DNA of 64,000 nucleotides, taken from Neocallimastix lanati (nom. inval.) (Eukaryota > Neocallimastigomycota > Neocallimastigomycetes > Neocallimastigales > Neocallimastigaceae). The stretch's first letter is position 1. Each line of letters starts with the position of its first letter. Both the position numbers and the translations under genes were made by a program. The notes under the pieces are model-generated. The model made no database searches and was not told the origin of the DNA. It saw only the letters and a program-made list of their open reading frames with translations. Of the stretch, positions 1 through 15,187 are shown piece after piece. Location of the stretch: positions 1,112,501 to 1,176,500 of the forward strand of contig JACVTC010000023.1 of assembly GCA_016946835.1 (NCBI GenBank). The letters are read 5' to 3'.

Positions 1-439
1 TTATGATAAAAATATAATACTTATAAAAGGAAATAATTAATATTTTAAATTATTTCTATTAGGCACTCTTAAAAAACTTTACTATTTTTACAAATAGTAA
101 TGTTCTTTTTGTTAGTTTATTATATTTGTATAAGTATAATATAAATATCTAAAATAACTTATTATTTAATAGTAATTTATGTTTAAAAATGCTATTATTA
201 ATATTATTATTACTTTAAAAAAATTTTAATTTAATATTTATAATTAAATTTTCAAATAATCTATTAAGTTAAACATAATGTTCCTAAGTAAAAAAGATTT
301 TTGTAAAATATAAATTTTAATTAAAATATTTGATAAAAAATATTAAAAAGGAAATAATAATTTTAAAATGAATTTTTAAAAATAAAATAAAAAAAATATA
401 GAATATAATAATATAGAAGTACAAATATATAAAATAAAA
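1..439. other. AT-rich intergenic DNA
   Basis: I see no gene here. The sequence is nearly all A and T with no long open frame, no repeat array and no RNA-like fold that I can recognise. Confidence 0.6.
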
Positions 440-1310
440 TAAAATAAATAGTAGAATATGTATAGAAAGTACAGATTGAATAAAATAAAATAAAATAAAA
501 TAAACAGTAGAATTTGTATATAAAGTACAGATTGAATAAAATTAAATAAAATAAAAAGTAGAATATTAAATAAGAAAGTACAGATTGAATAATATAAAAT
601 AAAATAAAATAAAATAAAATAAAATAAAATAAAATAAAATAAAATAAAATAAAATAAAATAAAATAAAATAAAATAAAATAAAATAAAATAAAATAATAA
701 GTAGAATATTAAATAAGAAAGTACAGATTGAATAAAGTAAAATAAAATAAAATAAAATAAAATAAATAGTAGAATATGAATATAAAGTACAGATTGAATA
801 AAATAAAATAAAATAAAATAAAATAAAATAAATAGTAGAATATGAATATAAAGTACAGATTGAATAAAATAAAATAAAATAAAATAAAATAAAATAAATA
901 GTAGAATATGAATATAAAGTACAGATTGAATAAAATAAAATAAAATAAAATAAAATAAAATAAAATAAATAGTAGAATATGAATATAAAGTACAGATTGA
1001 ATAAAATAAAATAAAATAAAATAAAATAAAATAAAATAAATAGTAGAATATGAATATAAAGTACAGATTGAATAAAATAAAATAAAATAAAATAAAATAA
1101 AATAAATAGTAGAATATGAATATAAAGTACAGATTGAATAAAATAAAATAAAATAAAATAAAATAAAATAAATAGTAGAATATGAATATAAAGTACAGAT
1201 TGAATAAAATAAAATAAAATAAAATAAAATAAAATAAAATAAAATAAAATAAAATAAAATAAAATAAAATAAAATAAAATAAAATAAAATAAAATAAAAT
1301 AAAATAAATA
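440..1310. repeat. TAAAA / 33-nt core minisatellite array
   Basis: About eleven copies of a conserved core of roughly 33 nt (beginning TAGTAGAATATGAATATAAA and continuing GTACAGATTGAA) alternate with runs of the pentamer TAAAA. The period is about 65-72 bp from position 760 on. Early copies at 451-600 and near 705 diverge (for example AATATTAAATAAGAAAG in the middle of the core). Pure (TAAAA)n stretches occupy about 590-695 and 1205-1310. The same core recurs singly at about 3667, 24115 and 32300-32550, so the family is dispersed. Any open frame across it is an artefact of a repeat with no stop codon in one phase. Confidence 0.9.
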
Positions 1311-1914
1311 TGAAATATAATAAAATAAAAAAATTATTTGAATTATAATAAAAATACAAATATTAATAAAAATAATATAAAATAAAATAAATAAATATTT
1401 GAATTATAATAAATTGCAAGTATCAGTCGAAATAAAATAAAATAATATAAAATAAATAAATATGCAGTGAAATAATAATATATAATATGATAAAAAAAAA
1501 TAAATAAGATATTGATATGAAATTAATATAAAAACTGAATTTAGCAACAAATAAATTTTATAATAAAGTAAATGATATAGCATATATATATGTTAACATG
1601 AATTTTATTATAATTTTTACAGTATTTTAAATTAATGTAAATTATTATAAATTATTATATTTCCATATAATAAACTTTATAGTTAAAAAATAGTATAAAA
1701 AAAATATTATTATATTATTATTAAATAAATAAATGAATAAATTAATAAATAAATAAAAATTTTCAAAATATGGCGAATGTAAATCATCTTTTTTTTTGAA
1801 ATATATCACATTTTAAATATTTTTAATAATTATTTTTTCAAAGAAATTATATGTGCCATTTTATTTTAATGTTTTAAATATTATATTCATAAATAAAAAT
1901 TTATAAAAAATAAA
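1311..1914. other. AT-rich intergenic DNA
   Basis: No gene or structured element recognised. A short stretch near 1767-1776 (TATGGCGAAT) is the only GC-richer spot. Confidence 0.5.
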
Positions 1915-2134
1915 ATAAGCCACATTCCGAAATGAAAATTTATGTAAAAAATTTTAAAGCCACATTCCGAAACGCACCACCCTCATCAGAGGGAAAGCCT
2001 TATGGACATCACGTGTGGTCTCATGATATCCCAGGATAGAAACCTCATCCGATTATTTGGTGCCATGCCGAGGATTCGAACCCCGCCCTCTACAGTGACC
2101 TGTATCGTCCTAACCGACTGGACCAACATGGCAC
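1915..2134 (-). mobile_element. tRNA-derived SINE-like element, copy 1
   Basis: Read on the minus strand, positions 2132 to 2058 form a tRNA-like head. It has a 7-bp acceptor stem (GCCATGT with GCATGGC, one T-G wobble), a D arm GTCC/GGAC, a T arm around TTCGAAT, discriminator A2061 and an encoded CCA at 2060-2058. A polymerase III A box, TGGTCCAGTCG, lies at 2125-2115, and a perfect B box, GGTTCGAATCC, at 2082-2072. The anticodon arm does not fold normally: TACAG/CTGTA closes only a four-base loop, so this is not a working tRNA. About 100 nt of non-tRNA body follows to roughly 1950, ending near two 40-bp-spaced copies of CCACATTCCGAAA (about 1918 and 1959). A diverged copy in the opposite orientation lies at 48153, which makes a dispersed element the best reading. 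Confidence 0.75.
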
Positions 2135-2274
2135 ATGAAGTTTAAATACATGAAATTTTTTTTTTTTTTTTAAATTAATATTAAAAAACTACGTTATGAG
2201 ATTCGAGGACGAAATGGCCTCTAACTCTTCCCATTCATCGAAGATAACTCCATGTGGATGAAAATTATCATTCG

Positions 2275-3065
2275 AGATAATAAATAATAAATAATAAATA
2301 ATAAATAATAAATAATAAATAATAAATAATAAATAATAAATAATAAATAATAAATAATAAATAATAAATAATAAATAATAAATAATAAATAATAAATAAT
2401 AAATAATAAATAATAAATAATAAATAATAAATAATTGAATAATAAAAAGCAAATAATAATAATTAAATAAGTAATAATTAAATAATAAATAAGTAATAAT
2501 AAATAATTGAATAATAAATAATAAATAAATGAATATAAATAATAAATAAATAAATAATTTAAGTAATAAAAATTAAAAATAATAAAAAAATAATAAAAAA
2601 ATAATAATAAAAAAAGACTGGTTAATAATAGATAATAGATAATAAATAATTGAATATTAAAAAACGAATAATAATAAATAATTAAATAATAAATAATAAA
2701 TAATTAAATAAGTAATAATAAATAATAAATAATTAAATAATAAATAATAAATAATTAAATAATAAATAATAAATAATTAAATAAGTAATAATAAATAATA
2801 AATAATTAAATAATAAATAATAAATAATTACATAAGTAATAATAAATAATTGAATTATAAATAAATAAATAAATAAATAAATAATAAAAATAAATAAATA
2901 ATAAAAATAAATAAATAATAAAAATAAATAAATAATAAAAATAAATAAATAATAAAAATAAATAAATAATAAAAATAAATAAATAATAAAAAAAATACTT
3001 TATTAATAATCAATAATCAAATAATAATAAAGAGTATTTATTAATAAATAATAAATAATAAAATG
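2275..3065. repeat. AATAAAT heptamer and related arrays
   Basis: Near-perfect (AATAAAT)n runs from about 2278 to 2435. It then breaks up into variants with inserted AATTAAATAAGTAATAAT units (2436-2845), and ends with an 11-bp unit AATAAATAAAA repeated near 2880-2990. There are no coding features. Confidence 0.85.
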
Positions 3066-5092
3066 TACATAATTTTTTTATAATATTTAATATTTGTTTT
3101 AATTATATAATTTCATTTTATTACATTATCTAGTAAAGGAATGAAATTAATTTTAATACTGTTTAATTTTATTTCATTTTTATTTATAATAATTTAGATA
3201 TAATTTAAGATATACCTTTTAGCAGAATTTAGCTTCCAACTACTGAGCAAATATGAAAGTCAATAATAATAAAATATAAATATTCCGTTAATTCTATTTT
3301 AAATATAAATTTTTAAATTAATACAAAAAAAAAAATTTTTTTTTTAAAAACTATATTTTTATTGAATTTATATTTCATTATATAATTTATTTATATTTTC
3401 AATTGTATTAAATAATTATATTCTAAAATATTAATTAATTAATTAATATATTTGAACATTGAAAATATATGAAAATTGTACTTAATATTAAAACTTTAAT
3501 ACTATTCAGTTTTTATTATTATTTAAAATTTTTAATAACATTTTGAATAATATTGCTATATTATTGGTTAAAAATTAAATAGATAATGAATTTCTTTTTT
3601 ATATATATTATTTTTATTTTTATTCTTATTTTATTTTATTATGAAGTTAAAGTATTAATAAAATAAATAGTAGAAATATAAATATGAAGTATACAGATAT
3701 TGAATAAAATAAAATAAAATAAAATAAATCATATAAATTGAATTAAATGTAATATAATATTAATTAATATTAATTAAAAAATTTTTATCATTAAAAAAGT
3801 TATTTTTTATTTATTTATTTTTTTTTTTTTTAAAATGAACAATACTTTATATTTATTTTAAGCCGTAAAATACTAAAATTATATTTTATACAAAAAAACA
3901 AATTATTCTCAATATGGCTAGTAATACATATTATTAATATGGCTTGCAATACATTATTATATTATATTTAACATTTAATATTTATTTTCTATTAACATTA
4001 AAAGTAACTACAATTATAAATATTTATACAAAATTTCTGTGTATTACGTTTTATGTAAAAATTTCATTTGATTTCTTTTCATTTCATCAATTTTCAAAGG
4101 AGATATTCAGAAAAAAAAATTTTTTCTATTTTCCTAATTTTTACTTAGGAATAAAAAAGGGAAAAAAAATAAATATACAAAAAAGGGCTTTCGTATAATC
4201 CTATAAATTTAACAATTAAAATTGTATATGAATCATTTATTATAACCTATATTATTCATATTATACATAACAACTGTTATTTATATATTTTTATTTATTT
4301 ATTTATTCATTTACATTGTTATTTTTTTTTTATTTTAATTTAATTTTTTTTTTTTCAATTTCGATGCCTTTACGAAATTGCACTAAAAAAAATTATTAAA
4401 AAAAAATTTTAATATTTATTTAAAATTTAATTTATTTATTTATTAAAATTTATTCATTGTTCTATTTAACAATTATTGGTGGAAATAAATTTAATATATA
4501 TTATAATATATTGTTATTATATAAAAAAGGATAGTCGTAATGATAATCATTATTAAATATTTACATTTCATAGATAAATAAAAAGATTAATAATATATTA
4601 AATATATTATATTTATATATATAATATATATAATATATTATTAATCTTTTATATAATACAGTTTAATTTTTTAATTAAATAATATATACTAATTATTATT
4701 TTTTATATGTTAATATATAATATTAAAGTTATATGTCAATATATATAAAAAAAATTTTTTTTTTATATTTTTTTTTAAAGGAATATATAAATATTAAAAT
4801 CCTTAATTTTAAAAATATTAACAATATAAGAAATTAGTTCAATTTTTTTTTATTTATATTTATATTTTTATTAAAAAGAGGAGTTCACTTGTAAATAAAA
4901 TAATCAATATTTATAGCAATAAAGTTAATTTGAATTTAATATTTATTTTTTTTTATAAAAAATAAGAATAAAAAGCAATAGAAATAAAAAAAATATTTAA
5001 ATTAATTGAATATTTGTATATATAATTCAATTTATCAATAATTAATCATTGAATAAGACAATTTTATCTTTACAGAAATTTATATAAAGAAA
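3066..5092. other. AT-rich intergenic DNA with one minisatellite core
   Basis: This is the upstream region of the expansin-like gene. It contains a single diverged minisatellite core with TAAAA flanks at about 3655-3730. A short open frame at 3944-4198 has the composition of the surrounding DNA and no recognisable domain, so I do not call it a gene. No promoter motif can be assigned with confidence. Confidence 0.5.
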
Positions 5093-6745
5093 ATGTTATT
5101 TAATAATATTTTAGTTTCAATTTTACTGTTAACTGTTTCAGTATTCGCAAGTAATAAGATGACTTTCTATGGTTGTCCAGATGAATGTGAAACTCAAGAA
5201 AATCCATCTTGTGGAAAAGAAATTGATACCGAATACTTTGCTGCATTGGTAAATATTTTAAATTATAATGTTAATATTTATTATAAATTAGATGATATTT
5301 AATTTCTTTTTCATTTTCATCAATTGAACTGATTAAAAAAATTATTTTTAAATATTTATTGATATTTATAATAGAGTACTAAAATTGGTAACTTCTGTGG
5401 TAAGTTCGTTGTAGTTATGGAAACTAAATCCAATGCTAAGAAATTAGGTATTTTTTTTTTTTTTTTTTATAAATATAAATGATATTTAATAATAACAGTA
5501 TAGTAATTAACATTAATTTGATTTTTTTTCATTTTTAAATTTATATATATATATTAATCCAATATTAATAATAATAAATACAAAATATTTAATTATTAAT
5601 ATTCAATTTCCGAAATGAAAAAAAAAAAAAAAATTATAAACAATATTAAAAAAAAAAAATTCTAATATGATAATTAATTAAATATTTTTAATAAATTGAT
5701 AATTAATTCAAAATAAATAAAAATAAAAATAAAAATAGTAAGAGCAAAAATTGTTGATTCTTGTAGTGATTGCCCAACTTATCATGTTGATTTATCAAAG
5801 AAAGCTTTTACTACTTTAACATCTGAATCTGTTGGTAAAAGTGAAATTATTTGGGGTATTTACGATCGTTCTGGTAAATTAGTTAAAGGTCCTTACTACA
5901 ATTCTGTTAGTGAGGTTGCATCTTCATATGGTTTATCTAGTAGTTCATTTATTTCAGCTTTCAAAGTTGCTGCTAGTAAAATTGCTTCCAATGGTTCTTC
6001 TTCTGGTATCTTTTCAATTACACGTGGTGGTGAAGGTAGTGGTAGTAATGATAATGATAAAACCAAAAAAACTACTACTAAAAAAATTATTTCAGTAACT
6101 ACTAGAATTACTACTACTTCTATTCAACAAAAGACTACAGTAACAACTTCTGAAATAAAGGCTGAAGCTACTAATACTGATCAAAAACCAACTACCACTA
6201 CTAATAGAGACAATAGTGACTCATCTTCTTCAAATAGTCATCAAAATCAAGATACTATTGTTTATGATGAAACTGTTGGTTCCGATATATACTCACAATC
6301 ACATAATGTTATTCCTAGTAAATCACCAATTATTTATAAACCAACATCTGTTTCATCTGGTCCAAATGAAATTCCAATTGAAGGTGAAATTTATGAAGAA
6401 GGAGGCAATACTGGTGCTACAGTTGGTGTAATTACTGCTGTTACTTGTCTTGGTGCTGGTGGTGTTGGTTTACTTTTTATGAAGAAGAAGAATCCAAATA
6501 GGTATGAAGATTTAAAGAAAAGTTTCCCAGATGCCTTTACTCATGTTAAGTCTGGAATCACTCGTAGAGCTACTTCTGTTAAGAATGGAATAAAACGTTC
6601 TGTTTCTAAGATGAGAGGAAGAGAACCTAATACTTCTTTACCATCCCATGATACCTATATGCCAGCTGATACCATAGGTGAAGATGGTCTTCCACGTATT
6701 TCATTATATGATAATCCACCGGCTAACGCAATGAAAACTCAATAA
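5093..6745 (+). CDS. Expansin/RlpA-like secreted protein with C-terminal membrane anchor
   Basis: Three exons are inferred: 5093-5248, 5375-5447 and 5739-6745, which join in frame to 411 residues. Residues 1-19 are a signal peptide. Residues about 23-110 look like a double-psi beta-barrel (expansin/RlpA type), with paired cysteines (CPDEC, FCGK at 59-62, DSCSDC at 83-88) and the conserved Asp in HVDLS near 94. A small C-terminal lobe follows (WGIYDRSGKLVKG). A Ser/Thr-rich linker of about 110 residues leads to a hydrophobic segment at about 303-324, and a basic 85-residue tail begins MKKKNPNRYEDLKK. Topology suggests a surface protein: barrel outside, tail inside. Expansin-like barrels bind or loosen polysaccharide walls; that role here is inference. 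A barwin-like or papain-inhibitor-like barrel cannot be excluded. Confidence 0.82.
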
Positions 6746-7380
6746 GAAAAAAAAAATTAATTCATAAATAAATATATTATATAGAAAAAAAATTTAGAAA
6801 TTAAAGAAGATGATTAAAATAGAAAAAAAAAAAAAAAATTATAAAAAATTAAGAAATAATATAAAAATTAAAGTATATTTTTATGTAAATAATTTATTGA
6901 ATTATTTATTTAAATAATTTTAAACATTTATTATTTAATTTTTATTTATTTATTTATTTATTATTATTTTTTTTTTTTTTAAATTTCATTCATTTATATT
7001 TAATTTTTTATTTTTTAATATATTTTTTTTTTATTTAATTTATAAATCATATTTCTTTTTAAAATATTTATAATTGAATATTACTTTTTTTATTTTAGTT
7101 TAATTCATTATATTAAATAGTTGAAGTTTTTTTTTTTTTTTTTTTTTTTTTTTAATCTTAAATTTTATTTCAAATTTTCGTCTATCATTAAAAATAAATA
7201 AATAAATAAACATATATAAAAAAAAAGTCTTGATGTTTGATGTGTTATTTATAATAATTATTTATTTATTGGCAATTTGTAATTGCAATAGTATATTACA
7301 TAGAATGATATTGCTATATTATATATATATATATTTTTATTAATAACAACTACTTAAAAAAAAAAAATAATACAAATAAA
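6746..7380. other. AT-rich 3' flank of the expansin-like gene
   Basis: Poly-T tracts (for example about 7124-7153) and TTTA repeats. There is no gene. Confidence 0.5.
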
Positions 7381-7500
7381 AATAATTAATAATAATAAAT
7401 AATAAATAATAAATAATAAATAATAAATAATAAATAATAAATAATAAATAATAAAATATAAATAATAAATAATAAATAATGTGTGATAAATAATAATAAT
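7381..7500. repeat. AATAAAT heptamer array
   Basis: A short (AATAAAT)n array sits immediately before the decayed LINE. It uses the same unit as the arrays at 2278 and 35500. Confidence 0.8.
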
Positions 7501-10055
7501 AATGAAAAATGGAAGAGAATACACTTCCATTGCTTTATCTCCAATGATATGGACTGTTTTTTCAGGTCTGTAGAGGGTTGATGGAAAAGGAATAACCTAT
7601 CAAGTGTATTAATTACAGTATTCTGTAATTCTGATGATAATCGATGATTATCCTTTCATAGCTTCCAGTACGAAGAGAGAAAATTGGAACCTGATATTTT
7701 ACATTGCTTTAAATTGGAAATGTATTAACATAGGAGTTGTATAATTAATAATATCATGTAGTTTCTACATATTATCATTTAAATGAATCTATTGTATTTT
7801 TTTTAACTTTAGTATTATTTTGTATATGTATTTTTCTATAGTATTGTGTAAACTCATGTAGCTATTATGAAATGGAAATGTAGGAGATTGATTCACTCCA
7901 AAGCTTTTGTATTTAAGACTATATTAAACGGATGGAAATCTTTTTATAGTTTGTCACTACTAATATTTTATTTATCTTATCATTTTAGTTAATATATGAT
8001 TATTTTATAGAAAATTATTACACTACACAGGGTCTTATTAATCAAAAAGAAAAACAAAAATTCAAAAGATTAAATAATAGGTTTAATTAAAATTTAAATA
8101 ATATATAAAAATACTTTTATCAAAAAAGTATTTTAAAAGTCTCTCATCCTATTAAAAACAATAATAAAGAACTAGTTTCTTCTACAGATGAAAAATTAAA
8201 AGTTTGGCATTCTTCAGATCCATAGAAAGACTATGGATCTAAAAATTCCTGGAAAGATTCTAATACATTTAGGAATTTTGGAACTCCAAGACATCGAGGA
8301 TGGGAAATTAATCAAGATATAAGCGATGATGAGATAAGTGAGTCGATCTTATCTACCCCTAACTTTAAAGCCTGTGGTCCTGATGGGATTCCAATGGAAT
8401 TCTTCAAAGCTTTTGATTCCTGGTAAAGATGATTCAGACGAATCTAATGAAAATAATAGTACCATTTCATCTGGTTTTAAAATGTCTCAAAGTATTAATC
8501 AATTGTATTTGGAATGGTAGTTTTTCAAGATTATGGAATAATACATCGACAGTTTCTATACATAAAAAGGGATTTTAATCAGATTGTAATAACTATTGTG
8601 GCATCTCTCTTATCAATAATGGATTAAAAATTGTTGGTAAAAATCATTACTAAAAAAATCTCAAAATATGGAATTGCAAATAGGATTTATTAGAACAGAA
8701 CAATTTGGATTTTGTAACAGAGAAGAATGTAACAGTCTTTACATTTCATGAAGAATTATATGTCAGAGACGAAAATTTGAAAATAAAAATAAAATACTTA
8801 CCTTACTTTTTTTTTTTGGACCTTAAAAAAAAAGGGTATGACTCAGACATTATAGGTAGGAACTGTCCTACATATAATGTATTAATATTAATGAAGATTC
8901 ATCACTTAGATATCAGAGGTAAGTGCTATAATTTTATTGAATATTTATATTTAAGTATTAAGAAAGGTGTGTTCGTCAAGGTTGTCCTCTCTCACCAATT
9001 TTGCTTAATTTATTCATTAATGATATTTTTTAATAATTATGATAAATATGGAATCTCTATTGGTAATAAACGCTGTTGTGGAGGTCTATTTTGCAGATGA
9101 CATTGTGTTATGTGCTTCAAAAAGATTTCAACTTTAGAAATTGTTAAAATTAGCCAGTGAGTGGCCTAGGAATAATGAAATGCAATCTGGTATCATTAAA
9201 TGCGAAAGCTTAGTAGTACACAGGGTGATTTTCCAAAATTTCTTAATAATAGTAGCCCAACCATTTATCTTTCACGTCAAGAGTTACCAAAAATGAATTG
9301 CTATATTTACTTAGGTGCACCGTTTTCATATGATTTAGAACTGAAACTGATCATACTGAGAATGAATAATAAAGTTAGAAAAAGCTCTTTATTCCATAAA
9401 AGGATTTCTTTCCTTAAGAATCCTCATAATCCTATCCCTTATAAACGAATGTTACTTTCTGCTATAGTAATTGGGCAAGTTTCGTATTATACACCTTTAC
9501 TTAGATTGAACAAAGAAAGAACGAGAGGCATACAGATATCAGTTAATACAGGATTATACTGAATTGAAGAATTTTCTAATGGGAATAGTTTTACACTCCT
9601 GTATTGTGTTTCTAAAGAACTTAACATTCCTCCTCTTTTGGGCGAAATGTGCGATTGCTCAGATAAAATGTTTTAAAAAATGGAAAAACTTGAATTTTAT
9701 TATCTCTGTTTTACTTAGAGATATATCACGTTGTAAACGTCAAGTACAGGATAAAGAAAGTAAAAATCTTAGCAAACAAATTAGCTAAATTTCCATTATA
9801 ACAAAAAGCAATTATTAACTTTTACAGGGATATGAGATATGGTAGGAAAATCAATCAATCAAGGGTAAGGTTTATAAGAAAAAATGAATTTTGAGGAAAC
9901 CATAGACTGCTTAAAGCTCAACTTTAAGTATCCTGAATTTTAACATTGGCTTCCGATGGGTACTTCGTGCCAGATATATGCTCGTATTGCCAAAGCCGCC
10001 AATATGATTGAAGACGCACTGCCCAGGACGGTGTTCTTGTTGTTATAGAAGAAAT
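7501..10055 (+). pseudogene. Decayed non-LTR retrotransposon (LINE) with reverse transcriptase remnants
   Basis: This block is clearly richer in G and C than its flanks. Translating across frames gives reverse transcriptase landmarks in the correct order. First is a pre-RT segment, KELVSSTDEKLKVWHSSDP (about 8166-8224). Next is KACGPDGIPMEFFKAF (about 8370-8417), the usual GPDGIP motif. A diverged motif A (KKKGYDS) is near 8827. GVRQGCPLSPILFN-type sequence lies near 8968-9010, and FADDIVLCAS around 9090-9118 is the catalytic FADD box. A downstream WPRNNEMQSGIIKCESLVV is at about 9161-9215, and thumb-like sequence with YLGAPFS near 9310 follows. Stops and frameshifts break it throughout, so it cannot make enzyme. 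The 5' limit is uncertain; the 3' limit is near 10055, where AT-rich DNA resumes. Confidence 0.85.
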
Positions 10056-10059
10056 AATT

Positions 10060-12200
<2,141 letters not shown>

Positions 12201-12741
12201 TTACATATAATAAAAAATACTTTCTTTTTAAATTTAAAATAAAAATATATTAAATATTCTTTATTAAGAGAATGCCTTTTTCTTTTTTTTTTTTTTTTTT
12301 TTCATAAATATTATTTAATAAAATTATTATTTTATATTAATTTAAATGAATAAAATATAATATTAAAAAAAAAAAAAAGAAAATAGGCTAATAATAAAAT
12401 ATCATAGTTTATATTAGATGATTGATTACTGTATTATTATTACATTAGATTACCTTTAATATTAGAAAAAAAAAAAAAAAAAAAAAGTAAAATATATATA
12501 TATATATATAAATTATTAATAAAAATTTTTAATATTTAAATTATAAATAAATAAATAAATATTAAAAAAAAAAAAAAAAAATTATTAAAACATTAATTAT
12601 TATTATTTTAATCTTTACCTTTTCATATTTATAGAAAAAAAATGAATATTTCTTTTGATTTTTTTTTTTTTTTTATTATTTTCTTTTGGAAAAATAATTT
12701 ATAAAATAATCACTAATTTTTTTTTTTTTTTTTTTTTTTTT
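12201..12741. other. 3' flank of the myosin gene
   Basis: Homopolymer A and T tracts; no gene recognised. Confidence 0.5.
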
Positions 12742-13745
12742 TTATGACTGTACTCTTGAGACAGTATTAAAATTTCCACCTGAGATTGATATATTTCTTT
12801 TATGTGAGTTTGATTTATTTTCGAATTTATTAGCACCAAATGATTTAGCTCTTCTACGATTTTTAATTTCAGCTGGCTTTACTTTTGCTGGAAGATCACT
12901 ATCAGAAGCTTTTTCATTTAATTTATCGGCTTCTCTAAAAACGAACTTACAGGTTTGTGAATAACATTTCATACTAATTCTATAATTATGATATAAAAAA
13001 AAAAGATAATAATAAAATATATAATAATATATATAATAATAATAAAATAAATAATAATAATAAAATATATAATAATAATATATATAATAAAATATATATA
13101 ATTGTAATAAAATATATAATAATAATAATATATATAATAATATTAATTAAAAAAAAAAAAAATTTTTTTTAAATAAAAAAATAAAAAAATTAGTATTAAA
13201 TATTTTTTTATTTTTAAATTTAATAATTTATAGATTTATATTTATATATAGTTGTTTCTAAATTCTTACTCATCTGATATATCAATAGGGATTTGAATAC
13301 CACGTTTTCTACCTAACATCCATATATAAGAGATAACTGATATTATTTTAGTAGCAGTACGTTCTTCAGTACATAACATTAAATCTCCCTTTGAGCTATT
13401 CTTGACATGAATAATCATAATATTATCATTTAATGGTGAAGTACTAATAGAACTAATATCAGATAAATTAATCATATCTTTTATTTTTGAGTTTTCACTA
13501 TTTAATATATAGATAGAAGAATTAGTTAAAATAAAGCTTCTATCTACTTGCTTTTTCGTATTTCTACGATGAATTTTATTGATTGGAAGATGCATTTGAA
13601 TAACATCTATTATTTATTAATAATTTAAATATATATATATATTTATATATTAAAAAAAATTCATTTTAAATATATTATTATAATGTTAAAAAGAAAAAAA
13701 AAAAAAAAAATTAATATATTATGAAAGATTTTATTTTATTTGTTT

Positions 13746-13792
<47 letters not shown>

Positions 13793-15120
13793 TTTATTTA
13801 AGAAAATATTACTTTGATTAATTAATGGTGTTTTTAATTCAAAATCAGGAGCAAATTTAGTAAATTTTTCTTTTACACTTTGTCTGTAACCCTTTTTCTT
13901 ATTTTTGAAAAGAATACTAGCTGATAATTTCCAATCTAATAATGCCTTACGTTCTGGAGTAATATTTCTTCTATATTTCTTAGCCTAATATATATATATT
14001 TATATATATTTAAAATAAGATATTTATTGTTAGTATTTTCGTTTTCATTACTTTTATTTTTATTAATATATTATTTAATTTTATTAATGTATTATTTATT
14101 TTTATTAAAGTAATATTATTTAATTTCATTTTTCTTATGTTAATTTTTATTTCTTTTTTATTTACCATTTCACGATAGTAAATATATTTCAAATTATTGA
14201 AAGCTTCCTTTAATTTTTCATTAGCAGGTTCTTTTTCCCATTTAATATTAATCCAATCATTTCCAGAATTAATTATTGATCTCTTCATACCATTTAATAA
14301 ACAGTGAGCTCTGTAACTTCTCCATGTTCTTTGAATAATTGGAACAGCATATTTTGGTAATTGACGACGTGCTCTGATATTTTCTAATAAACCTAAGTAT
14401 CTACATTGAGCTAAACATAAGGATTCATCAAAATAGGTTGATGACTTAGTAGTATTAGGTTTAATACAACGAATATAGTGTGGAGTTTTAGAGGTAACAT
14501 TCTTCATTAAGTTTGCTAAAGAAGTTCTAAATTGCATACCTAAAGTATCTGGAGTTCTTGAAACTCTGCTGGACTTTGCAACTTTAGATTTTGGAATTAA
14601 ATCTCTGAAAGTTTCCTTTTTAGAAGATTGTAAAGCAAAAACTAAATCACTATGTAAAGTATCATTATTCTTTTCAACAAAGTCATCGATTGAATAATCA
14701 ACTTCACCAGCATAATGCTTAAGCCAGAAGACTTCATGAGTAATAACTTCAGATTCGTGAGTATTGTTAGCAACAAGCATTGGAGCTTTAATAGATCTTC
14801 TTTGACGAGTACCATTAGAGAATGATTTACTTCTAGTTTTATTAACACGTCTACTTCTAGTCTTCTTACAACTATCATAATATTTGTGATTAATATGATA
14901 ATGATCTAATTTATTTAAGAATGAAGTAGTACTTGGAACTGGCATTAAACATTCTTCATCTAATAAAGCAAAAATACCCTTATCCTTCTGTTGAATTGTA
15001 ATTTTTTTATTTTAATTTTTTTTTTTTTATTTTAAATAAATATTTTAATATATCAAATATAAAAAACAATTTGATATATATATATTTAATTAATAATAAT
15101 ATTGGTAAAAAAGGTATTTT

Positions 15121-15187
<67 letters not shown>

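Noticed and set aside
440-1310. CRISPR-like array of repeats and spacers
   Set aside because: The regular 33-nt core with variable spacing superficially resembles one, but the spacers are TAAAA runs, there are no cas genes, and the genome is eukaryotic.
709-1359. 216-residue minus-strand open frame rich in FYFILFYFIL
   Set aside because: It is the translation of the TAAAA minisatellite in a phase that lacks stops. It has no protein-like composition or domain.
2058-2132. Functional tRNA gene with encoded CCA
   Set aside because: Acceptor, D and T arms fold, but the 17 bases that should form the anticodon arm give a four-base loop or mismatched stem. A second decayed copy carries the same defect and a shared non-tRNA body, so a SINE head fits better.
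3944-4198. 84-residue plus-strand open frame
   Set aside because: Composition matches intergenic DNA, and there is no domain, no neighbouring exon and no conserved motif.
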